This document shows positions 56,026-64,000 of a stretch of 64,000 nucleotides of DNA, piece by piece. Origin of the DNA: Laspinema sp. D2d (GTDB lineage: Bacteria; Cyanobacteriota; Cyanobacteriia; Cyanobacteriales; Laspinemataceae); NCBI RefSeq assembly GCF_025370755.1, contig NZ_JAMXFC010000008.1, positions 1 to 64,000 of the forward strand, read 5' to 3'. Each line of letters opens with the position of its first letter. Positions within the stretch are counted from its first letter, which is position 1. Under the pieces are notes generated by a model. That model did not search any database. It worked only from the letters and a program-made list of their open reading frames with translations, and was not told the origin of the DNA. The position numbers and the translations under genes are program-made.

Positions 56026-57528
56026 ATGAAGAAACGCTGGATTTCACTAATCATCCTATTTCTACTGGCCCTGCCGATCGCCGCAGTCGCCCAAGAAGCT
56101 GAAGAGGCTGCACCCACCGGGTTCCTCCCCACCCTCGATGCCGTCTTCACGCAACTGGTGAACTGGATGTCTGCGGTCCTCTTTTTCGATTTTGGCCTGG
56201 GCATTCCCTTCATTGTCTTATGGTTGATTAGCGGTGCGGTTTATTTCACCATTCGCATGGGCTTTATCAACTTCCGCGCCTTGAAGCACGCCTTTTTTGT
56301 CATCCAAGGTCACTATGACGACCCTGCCGAAATCGGAGAAGTCAGCCATTTCCAAGCCCTAGCGGCGGCCCTGTCCGCCACGGTGGGACTGGGAAATATT
56401 GCCGGGGTGGCGATCGCCATTTCCCTGGGGGGACCCGGGGCCATGTTCTGGATGACCATCGCCGCCTTATTCGGCATGACGAGCAAGTTTGTGGAATGTA
56501 CCCTGGCTCAAAAATACCGCGTTGTCTTGCCTGATGGGCGGATTGCCGGTGGCCCCATGTACTATCTCTCTCGGGGTTTAGCCGAAAAAGGTAAGGCTCA
56601 ACTGGGCAATATCATGGCAAGTTTGTTTGCCATCCTCTGTATTGGGGCGGCCTTCGGTGGGGGCAATATGTTCCAAGCGAACCAATCCTTTGCGGCTATT
56701 TCTGGCTTATTCCCGATGATACCCAACTGGCTCTACGGAATCGCTCTCGCCTTCTTGGTTTCCCTCGTGATTATTGGTGGGATTCGCCGGATTGGGAACG
56801 TTGCCGGTGCACTTGTCCCGGCTATGTGTACCATTTACGTTGCTGCGTCTTTGTGGATTATTCTGAGCAATCTGCCTCAGATTCCGACTGCCTTTGCCCA
56901 AATTTTTACCGAAGCGTTTGTCCCTCAAGCGGCTTATGGGGGATTAATTGGCGTCTTAGTCCAAGGGTTCAAGCGAGCGGCATTCTCCAATGAAGCGGGG
57001 GTCGGTTCAGCGGCGATCGCCCATGCTGCCGCCCGAACTGAAGAACCCGTCCGCGAAGGCATTGTCGCCCTCCTCGAACCCTTTATCGATACGGTGATTA
57101 TCTGTAACATGACCGCCTTAGTCGTCATTATCACCGGAGAATATGCCAACCCCAACACCGCACCTGGGGTAGAAACTACCGCTGCCGCCTTTGCTTCCGT
57201 GATCAGTTGGTTCCCCGTCGTTCTCACTTTGGCGGTCTTTCTGTTTGCCTTCTCCACCATGATTTCCTGGAGTTACTACGGTGAACGTGCCTGGACCTAC
57301 TTGTTTGGCGAAAGCACCATGATTGTCTACCGTATCATTTATGTCGTTTGCGTCTTCCTTGGGAGTGTCATCAACCTAGGTGCCATCCTCGATTTCGCCG
57401 ATATGATGTTCTTTGCAATGTCCTTTCCCAATATGTTAGGCGGGTTCCTGCTGGCGGACAAAGTTCGGGCGGATCTCGATAGTTATATGCTCCGTCTCAA
57501 CCGTGGCGAAATGCCAGTTTATAAGTAG
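56026..57528 (+). CDS. Sodium:alanine/glycine symporter (AGCS family)
   Basis: 500 residues. The transporter takes up alanine or glycine with sodium. Markers are LSATVGLGNIAGVAIA, GGPGAMFWM, GGPMYYLSRGL, FGGGNMFQANQ and FKRAAFSNEAGVGSAAIAH. About ten membrane helices are visible. An N-terminal signal-like segment ends in PIAAVAQ and is followed by an acidic EAEEAAP linker, longer than many bacterial members. A hairpin-rich region follows the stop. Confidence 0.92.
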   Translation: MKKRWISLIILFLLALPIAAVAQEAEEAAPTGFLPTLDAVFTQLVNWMSAVLFFDFGLGIPFIVLWLISGAVYFTIRMGFINFRALKHAFFVIQGHYDDPAEIGEVSHFQALAAALSATVGLGNIAGVAIAISLGGPGAMFWMTIAALFGMTSKFVECTLAQKYRVVLPDGRIAGGPMYYLSRGLAEKGKAQLGNIMASLFAILCIGAAFGGGNMFQANQSFAAISGLFPMIPNWLYGIALAFLVSLVIIGGIRRIGNVAGALVPAMCTIYVAASLWIILSNLPQIPTAFAQIFTEAFVPQAAYGGLIGVLVQGFKRAAFSNEAGVGSAAIAHAAARTEEPVREGIVALLEPFIDTVIICNMTALVVIITGEYANPNTAPGVETTAAAFASVISWFPVVLTLAVFLFAFSTMISWSYYGERAWTYLFGESTMIVYRIIYVVCVFLGSVINLGAILDFADMMFFAMSFPNMLGGFLLADKVRADLDSYMLRLNRGEMPVYK

Positions 57529-57649
57529 TCTTGTATCTGACTCCCTGAAAGGGCTGGGGTGAGGTTTAGTCTTGATTGTTTGACTCATCCTCTCCCCAAC
57601 CCCACTTCGTTACTATCCACCGCCTCTGTAATTCCATCCCTGTATAACC
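57529..57649. other. Region after the symporter gene
   Basis: A partly palindromic GGGCTGGGGTGAG...CTCATCCTCTCCCC stretch lies at 57549-57602, a likely terminator. Confidence 0.45.
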
Positions 57650-57990
57650 CTACTCCTAACCCCTGTAAAACTTCTCCGCGTTCCGGGGTAAAGGCTCCCT
57701 GGGTGTTATTGTTTTCCCAATAAACCATAAACAATGCTCACCAGTTTACCTCTATCCCTTAAGGGGACGCACAGAATTGACTTGGGTTGAGCTTGTTAGA
57801 TATAAGAATCCCTGGTAAAATTGTTGCGGCGTGGGGCATCATTTAACATCAGAGTTTCTTGAATACGGGCTACATAATTGACTATAAATTCCCAAAGGGT
57901 CTGACAGTTTTTCAAGGGAATCGCTGGCAACACCATGACCCGATTCTCAACGCATACGATTAATTGATGGTGGGGCGATCGCCTCATTCA
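57650..57990 (-). pseudogene. Decayed GAF-domain relic related to the kinase-cyclase gene
   Basis: Read on the minus strand, the segment gives VNYVARIQETLMLND, then FTRDSYI, then SILCVPLRDRGKLVSIVY and ENNNTQGAFTPERGE. Each piece lines up with the GAF domain of the neighbouring gene (VNYVARTQETIVLNN, FTNDSYI, SILCVPLIDGGKLVSIVYLENNRTTGAF). A stop codon follows SYI, and a 7-base tandem duplication (GTTTATG GTTTATT) shifts the frame after SIVY. It covers about 100 residues and begins 35 bases beyond the kinase-cyclase stop. Confidence 0.8.
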
Positions 57991-58024
57991 AACCGAGGAA
58001 AGAGAGTCAGGGTAACGCCGGAAG

Positions 58025-61000
58025 TTAGCGTAATCCAGTAAAGCGCTTTTGACAGAGATCAAAATAGATATGCGCCACCTGATCACCGGGATTTTGATTT
58101 AAGCAATAGGCCAATAAACGGGCTGATCCCAGAAAGTCTTCGTCATCAAATAGAGATAAAGCTTCAGTAAATTGGTCTAAGGTCGCTAACTTTGCCGCTT
58201 TGATTTCTGGAGGGTCGGCATCAAAGACTTCATAGACTGTTACTTCTTCGGATTTTCCTTTGACCTTGACCCGATCAATCCGGCGAATGGCATAGCGATC
58301 GCGATGGATTAACCGCGAATAAGTTTGCTCCGTAATTAACAGCGCTACCCCATAATTTTTGGTCAATTTTTCTACTCGGGAAGCTAAATTCACTGCATCG
58401 CTAATCACCGTCCCATCCATGCGATTTTGCCCCCCCACGGTTCCTAACATTAAGGACCCGGTATTAATCCCAATCCCATTTTTAATGGGTGCAAAGCCCC
58501 AACTCACCCGATGTTGATTGTAATCAACCAGACGATGCAGCATAGAAATTCCCGCTTTAACGGCATTATCGGCTTCTCCACTGAAGAGCGCCATAATTGC
58601 ATCGCCAATATATTTATCAATAAATCCTGAATGTTCAGCGATCGCGGGTTCCATTCGGGATAAATAAGAGTTAATAAATTTAAAATTTTCTTCCGGGGTC
58701 ATACTTTCACTCAGGGTCGTAAAGTCGCGAATATCGGAAAACAAAACTGACATTTCAACCTGTACTTGGTCCCCCAATTCCACATCCACAATACTGGTTT
58801 TATTTAACACCTGGAGAAACTGACTAGGAACAAATCGTTGGTAGGCTTGATTGAGTTGAGCTAAATGCTTTTCATTCTCTCTAACTTCGGAATAGAGTTT
58901 AGCATTTTGAATAGAAATTGCAGCTTGTCCCGAGAGGAGTTTTAAAATTTCTACCCGTTCTGGGATAAATGCCCCAGTAGTCCGATTATTCTCTAAATAG
59001 ACAATACTAACCAGCTTACCACCATCAATGAGAGGAACACAGAGGATAGATTGGGTTTGATTTTTTTGAATATAGGAATCATTGGTAAAATCGCCATCTT
59101 GGGTTGCATTATTTAAAACAATGGTTTCTTGAGTTCTCGCCACATAATTGACGATCGCCACTGAAACCCGATCCGATTCAATCACGGGAATCGATTGCAA
59201 CACCGTGATGCGATCGCCATCAATCGTTCCCTCTGCTTCTATCCTCAATTGTCCCTGATTAGATAAAATCAAACAACCCCGTTGTGCCCCGGCATTCTCA
59301 ATGGCAATTTTCATTAAACTAGAGAGCAATTTCTCTAAAACAATTTCCCCATAAATCGCCTGGGATGCTTTCATCATGGTTGATACATCCAGATGGGCGA
59401 GTAACTCTGCTGCACTGGCAGATATCGTTTTTTTTGTGTCTGGAATTTTCCGATTTTCTGGGGTGAGTAAGTTATCATATAATTTCTCTAATTGCTTTAC
59501 CTTAGCGACTGCACCCCAAAGTTGATAGCAGTAGTAAGCTTCCTGTAAATAGGCTTTAGCAATTAATCCTTTGGATTGAGCAAAATAAAATTTAGCTGCC
59601 CGTTCATAAATTAGGGCAGTCTCAGGGAGACAATCCCGTTGTTGAACCAAATCAAGGGCGGAATCGTAGCAGGCGGCAGCCCGTTGATTTTGACCCAAGA
59701 CTCGATACCGTTCTGCCTCAACTAGCTGAAATTTATGAGCATTATTCATGCCCGCAATCCGCGCCCATTTTTTAAGTTTTTTCTGGTTTATATTAACTTT
59801 TTCAATCCGTAGTTTTACAGATAAAGGCTCAGATTTAGCCGCCATATCTAAGCGAATTAGAGAATCATAAAAATAAAAATAAATCACTACAGGAGATGCG
59901 GTAACCCCATCCAGATAAGGTTCACAAAGATTAGCTGACTTAATTGCTTGGTCTAAATTGCCAAACAGATAATTTAAGATTAATTTATTAAAATATAAAT
60001 AACAAATAGCAGTCCGGTCATTCCGGCTTTCAAGTTCCGGCAGCATGATGATTTCATCAAAAGCGGTCCCTTGTAACGTGCAAGGATCCGCAGACTTTCC
60101 CAGTAAGTTAAGCACTCCCTGATGAAAGACTTCTTGTAAATTCAAAACCCGCACCTGTCCCATTTCCTGAATTCGGGTAGCATAGGTCGCCATTTGTGAT
60201 TCTAAGGGGACTAATTCATGTCCGCTTAAAAAGGCATTATAGCAATAGTGACAAGCGGCATAAGCGGCATATTCTAAGTCTCCGTTTTCCAAACCCATTT
60301 GATAGGCACTCAGAAGGGGTTTTAAGACGGAATTGAGAGGGTCAATCCAATGCTGAATTAAAGCCCCGACTACAAATTCGGTTCGGGCTTTCACATCTCG
60401 AGCATTCAGTTGAGAAAGAACCTTAAGGCAGAGTTGACCAAATTGATATCCAGTTTGCAATTGTCCCACGACTCCACAGAGAATTACCCCATAACTACTA
60501 TAGGCATAAGCGGATTCTGAACTATTGCCCCATTTAATGGATAAAGTGACATTTTTAAACACAATTAAGGGAAACATTAAGGGGGCTGCAAAATAGGCTG
60601 AAGAGGTAATTTTACCGAGGATACTCACGGCGGCTTTCGGATAGGCAGCAGTCATCAAGGGAAGATTGACGAAGCTGGCAATGGGTTTAAATCCGATCGC
60701 TAATTTGCTTTGCAACAGGCCCCATAAAACATGGCCGGTGTGGGGATTCTTGGGGAGTTTAACGCCCAAGAGTTTTAAGACTTTTAATCCAATGGCGATC
60801 GCCTCCTTAAATTGACTCTGGGCATTATAAGCTAAGATTTTGACTTCATACACTGCCACTGTATCTAAAACCGTTTTAGCATGACTCAAAACCGCTTCTA
60901 TCATTTGGTCCATCAAGGCAAAATCTGTATTCAAATAAGCCACTTCTGCCGCTTTTACATACAGAGATAATGTTAAAGTATAATGCTTTTTCCAACTGTT

Positions 61001-63493
61001 CTGTTCTAATAAATTTATCCCGACTTTTAAATAATTTAAAGCGGGTTGATAAGCAGCGGACAGTTTAGCTTTTTCTCCTGCCATCAGATTTAATTCAGCC
61101 CATTCATATTTTTGCTGGGATTCAGTCACTAACCCTAGGGCAAAATTAAATTGATTTACCATATCAAAAATTTTTTCTTCCAGGCGACTGGGGGGAGTAT
61201 TCTCCAGAAGAATTTGCCCAATATCTCGATGAACCCCAACCCGTTCGGCATCTGGAATCAGAAAATAAGCCGCCTGTTGAATGCGATCGTGAACGAATTG
61301 ATAAACCAGGGCGGGATATTCCTTGCGAGGTAAATAACAATAAGAATAATCCTCTTCACTCAGAATTAACTCGATTTCCCCAGAATTTAGGCGAGATTTT
61401 AATAAATTTTCGGCAACTGCGGCGTTTAAATCTTCTACTGTTTTTCTCAAAGATTGCTGACTGATTAATTCTAAGAGATTTAAGTCAAATTCATTACCGA
61501 TACAAGCAGCCAATTTTACTAATACTTGAGTCGCTTCGGGTAGCTTTTGAATTTTACCCGTCATCAGTTCTACCACATTATCCGTAAAATCTCTGGCTTT
61601 AATTTGCCCTAAATCCCAGAACCAGCCAACCCTACTACTTCCTAAGTTTTCCGGAGAATCAGGGAGGAGAGAAGTGGTATCCGGATCCTCAGATCCTTGA
61701 GTTCTAAACTTTAGTAGTCCTTCTGTATAAAGAGACTTTAAAAATTCGTTCATAAAAAAGGGATTGCCCCCGGTTTTAAACTGGACTAACTCCGCCAATT
61801 CCATCACTCGTTCTGGCGTTGATTTCAGGGTATCGGCAATTAATTGGGCAATGGTTGGTAACTCTAAGGGAGATAAAAAAATTCGCTCAATAAGGATTCC
61901 ATTTTTCGTAATTTCATCCACCATTAACTCCAATGGATGACCCGCCGATACTTCATTATCTCGATAGGCCCCAATTAAAAATAATCCTGGGACCGCCCCT
62001 GCGATCAGTCGTTGAATTAAGTTTAAAGAGGCCCCATCTGCCCATTGTAAATCATCAATAAATAAAGCTAAAGGATGTTCCGGTTGTGTAAAGACTTTAA
62101 TAAAATTTTGAAAGACTAAATTAAAGCGATTTTGGGACTCATTGGGACCGAGAGTGGGAACCGGAAGTTGTTTGCCAATAATTAATTCAATTTCCGGAAT
62201 GACTTCTACAATGACTTGACCATTAACCCCTAACGCAGTTAAGAGTTTCTTCTGCCATTGTTTAAGTTCAGATTCACTTTCCGTTAATAGCTGTTTGATT
62301 AACTGCTGTAGCGATCGCACCAAAGCACTATAGGGAATATTCCGCTGGTATTGGTCAAATTTACCCGAAATAAAATAGCCCCGATGAGCCGTGATTGGTT
62401 TGTAGAGTTCTTGTACTAAAGCTGATTTGCCAATCCCGGAATATCCAGCAATCAGCATTAATTGACTTTGCCTCCTTGCCCGTTCAAATGCAGAAATTAA
62501 GCGTTCAATTTCTACCTCTCTGCCATAGAGTTTTTGCGGCAGTTGAAACTTATCCGAAATATCTTGTTGTGCAATAGGGAAGGGAGAAATTTGACCAGTT
62601 TTCTGGAGTTGCTGTAAACAAAGTTCTAAATCTGCTTTTAATCCGTAAGCACTTTGATAGCGTTCCTCCCCGGTTTTTGCCATCAGTTTTAAGATGATGT
62701 CAGATAGAACTGGCGGAATCAGACAATCCGGTAAAGTCTTGGGGATTCCGTCTATATCAGTTTCCAAACGCTTTCCTTCTGCATTTAACTTTTCAACCTG
62801 AAGATGAGGGGGAATTGGCTGTTTGGCAATATGACAATGGATTAATTCTAAAGGGTCGGTACTTTCAAAGGGTAATCGGTGGGTCAGTAGTTCATAAAAA
62901 GTCACCCCCAAGGCATAAAAGTCACTGCGATAATCCACACAGCGATTCATTCTGCCTGTTTGTTCCGGAGATAAATAGGCCAAAGTTCCTTCCAAACCAC
63001 TAGGATTTTGTAGGGGGGTATTTTGCCGGTTTAATTGGGTAGAAATTCCAAAATCAATGATTTTAATCTGCCCCGTAGTCGGGTTAAAAACAATATTACC
63101 CGGGTTAATATCTTTATGAATAATATTGGCAGCGTGAATCTGGGCCAGGGCCTCGGTTGTTTCAATGGCAATTTGCAGAAATTCAGCTAAAGTAAATTGG
63201 CGATGCTGCATCCAATAGCTTAAAGATTCCCCCCCAAAATCCTCGATAAACATGACGAGGCGATTCTGATATTTTTGCAAGTCATAGACTTGCACCACTC
63301 CCGGTACATTGAGAGATTTAGTAATTTCATATTCCGTGCGATAGCGAATGAGTTCTTGAGGAGTGGGATAATTTTCTTTCAGAAATTTGAGGATAATAGA
63401 TTGATTATCTTCCTCACGAATCCCTCGATACAAGAGAGAATTAGAACTTTCATAGATTTGCACTTTAACCGCAACACCAGGAAGAGTCAGCAT
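58025..63493 (-). CDS. Ser/Thr kinase - AAA ATPase - GAF - adenylate cyclase
   Basis: 1822 residues. An N-terminal Ser/Thr kinase domain (about 10-280) has a catalytic loop HKDINPGN and DFGIS. An AAA-type ATPase (about 320-560) has Walker A GYSGIGKSA and Walker B LALFIDDLQWADG. A long helical region with repeat-like segments follows. A GAF domain lies at about 1400-1535, and a class III cyclase at about 1570-1760. The cyclase has FSDIRDFTTLSESM, the metal and specificity motif FIDKYIGDAIMALF, and SDAVNLASRVE. The Lys and Asp at the specificity sites fit ATP. It links a kinase and cAMP production in one polypeptide. There is no histidine kinase domain as in related proteins. A GAF relic lies just downstream. 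Confidence 0.9.
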   Translation of the reverse strand: MLTLPGVAVKVQIYESSNSLLYRGIREEDNQSIILKFLKENYPTPQELIRYRTEYEITKSLNVPGVVQVYDLQKYQNRLVMFIEDFGGESLSYWMQHRQFTLAEFLQIAIETTEALAQIHAANIIHKDINPGNIVFNPTTGQIKIIDFGISTQLNRQNTPLQNPSGLEGTLAYLSPEQTGRMNRCVDYRSDFYALGVTFYELLTHRLPFESTDPLELIHCHIAKQPIPPHLQVEKLNAEGKRLETDIDGIPKTLPDCLIPPVLSDIILKLMAKTGEERYQSAYGLKADLELCLQQLQKTGQISPFPIAQQDISDKFQLPQKLYGREVEIERLISAFERARRQSQLMLIAGYSGIGKSALVQELYKPITAHRGYFISGKFDQYQRNIPYSALVRSLQQLIKQLLTESESELKQWQKKLLTALGVNGQVIVEVIPEIELIIGKQLPVPTLGPNESQNRFNLVFQNFIKVFTQPEHPLALFIDDLQWADGASLNLIQRLIAGAVPGLFLIGAYRDNEVSAGHPLELMVDEITKNGILIERIFLSPLELPTIAQLIADTLKSTPERVMELAELVQFKTGGNPFFMNEFLKSLYTEGLLKFRTQGSEDPDTTSLLPDSPENLGSSRVGWFWDLGQIKARDFTDNVVELMTGKIQKLPEATQVLVKLAACIGNEFDLNLLELISQQSLRKTVEDLNAAVAENLLKSRLNSGEIELILSEEDYSYCYLPRKEYPALVYQFVHDRIQQAAYFLIPDAERVGVHRDIGQILLENTPPSRLEEKIFDMVNQFNFALGLVTESQQKYEWAELNLMAGEKAKLSAAYQPALNYLKVGINLLEQNSWKKHYTLTLSLYVKAAEVAYLNTDFALMDQMIEAVLSHAKTVLDTVAVYEVKILAYNAQSQFKEAIAIGLKVLKLLGVKLPKNPHTGHVLWGLLQSKLAIGFKPIASFVNLPLMTAAYPKAAVSILGKITSSAYFAAPLMFPLIVFKNVTLSIKWGNSSESAYAYSSYGVILCGVVGQLQTGYQFGQLCLKVLSQLNARDVKARTEFVVGALIQHWIDPLNSVLKPLLSAYQMGLENGDLEYAAYAACHYCYNAFLSGHELVPLESQMATYATRIQEMGQVRVLNLQEVFHQGVLNLLGKSADPCTLQGTAFDEIIMLPELESRNDRTAICYLYFNKLILNYLFGNLDQAIKSANLCEPYLDGVTASPVVIYFYFYDSLIRLDMAAKSEPLSVKLRIEKVNINQKKLKKWARIAGMNNAHKFQLVEAERYRVLGQNQRAAACYDSALDLVQQRDCLPETALIYERAAKFYFAQSKGLIAKAYLQEAYYCYQLWGAVAKVKQLEKLYDNLLTPENRKIPDTKKTISASAAELLAHLDVSTMMKASQAIYGEIVLEKLLSSLMKIAIENAGAQRGCLILSNQGQLRIEAEGTIDGDRITVLQSIPVIESDRVSVAIVNYVARTQETIVLNNATQDGDFTNDSYIQKNQTQSILCVPLIDGGKLVSIVYLENNRTTGAFIPERVEILKLLSGQAAISIQNAKLYSEVRENEKHLAQLNQAYQRFVPSQFLQVLNKTSIVDVELGDQVQVEMSVLFSDIRDFTTLSESMTPEENFKFINSYLSRMEPAIAEHSGFIDKYIGDAIMALFSGEADNAVKAGISMLHRLVDYNQHRVSWGFAPIKNGIGINTGSLMLGTVGGQNRMDGTVISDAVNLASRVEKLTKNYGVALLITEQTYSRLIHRDRYAIRRIDRVKVKGKSEEVTVYEVFDADPPEIKAAKLATLDQFTEALSLFDDEDFLGSARLLAYCLNQNPGDQVAHIYFDLCQKRFTGLR

Positions 63494-64000
63494 AGTTACA
63501 TTATCGCTAGAAAGCTATGAAATTTGAGGGAATTCCGGGGCGATCGCCACTCAAACCCGCTCAACATTCGCACCCCCAATGGGGCTAAAATCGGCAAACG
63601 TACAATTCTGAACCGACTATCCCCGATCCGTACAGTAGGTCCTACCCAAAAATGTCGTTAAATATCAGTCTTTAGATAGATGCAGCTTAATCTATTAGTT
63701 TATCTAAATCAACCGCCCAAATGAGGGTAGGGTCACCCCTTACCCTTTCTGTAAGGGAGAAGGGATTGAGATACTGACGCCACTCAGAAGGGAAACATCA
63801 ACCCGGGGGAACCCTAAAATAAAGGACCCTCATGAACCCCAAAGGAATAGATAGTTTGAGTTTAATTTTGTCGCCCATCTGAACGAAAGCAAGTGCTTTC
63901 TAGGATAGCTTATCTGTTCTCAGAATTTTGAGGCGATCGCCCCTAAAATTGGGGGTACTCATCCCCATTTCCCCGCCACGGATTCTCTCAGGGTTGGGCT
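63494..64000. other. Upstream region of the kinase-cyclase gene to the window edge
   Basis: About 500 bases without a gene. A CCCTTAC/GTAAGGG hairpin lies near 63738-63757. Promoter elements for the kinase-cyclase were not clear. Confidence 0.4.

Overview
The window is chromosomal DNA from a cyanobacterium, probably a filamentous Oscillatoriales-type genome. The evidence is photosystem I genes (psaB end, psaI, psaL), CyanoP, Ycf39, a cyanobacterial NdhH, an orange-carotenoid-protein C-terminal-domain homologue, and very frequent GCGATCGC (HIP1) octamers. No phage, conjugative or CRISPR locus is visible, no intact transposase gene was seen, and no tRNA or rRNA gene was recognised. The sequence does not let me name the species.

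Layout. 0-5 kb: the 3' end of psaB, then psaL-psaI on the other strand, two small unknowns and glutathione reductase. 5-10.5 kb: a three-gene chemotaxis-type operon (PatA-like regulator, CheW, hybrid CheA) with no receptor gene, surrounded and partly invaded by G/C-rich 9-bp-type repeats. 11-16.3 kb: a phosphodiesterase-like protein, a family 2 glycosyltransferase and an AT-rich gene of unknown origin. 16.5-25 kb: Maf, CyanoP, an SFPD-repeat secreted protein between inverted repeats, purK followed by a likely 6S RNA gene, a copper ATPase (CtaA type) and unknowns. 26-34 kb: a DsbA-like lipoprotein, a fusion of a UrtA-like urea-binding domain to a histidine kinase, a seven-blade WD40 protein, a GNRPI-repeat protein and a minus-strand group of small proteins including two CsbD proteins. 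34-44 kb: uvrB, small unknowns, a MidA/NDUFAF7-type methyltransferase directly downstream of ndhH, rsmH, and an RsbU-like phosphatase with an RsbW-like kinase. 44.5-50.4 kb: a stand-alone OCP C-terminal homologue, queG, and a nitrate/sulfonate-type ABC transporter split over three transcription units around a Uma2 gene. 50.6-64 kb: a SnoaL-like protein, a PEP-mutase-family enzyme with hrcA, nadK, ycf39, a sodium:alanine symporter, a decayed GAF relic and an 1822-residue Ser/Thr kinase-AAA-GAF-adenylate cyclase.

The most rewarding items for follow-up are the UrtA-kinase fusion, which has no signal peptide and so probably senses urea inside the cell; the pairing of ndhH with its likely arginine methyltransferase; the repeat families, two arrays of which are translated as Ser/Pro linkers inside the hybrid CheA; and the GAF relic beside the giant kinase-cyclase. 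Start codons were moved from the longest reading frame where a ribosome binding site or family length argued for it, and each move is noted. Function calls rest on motifs and remembered family sequences. No database search was run.
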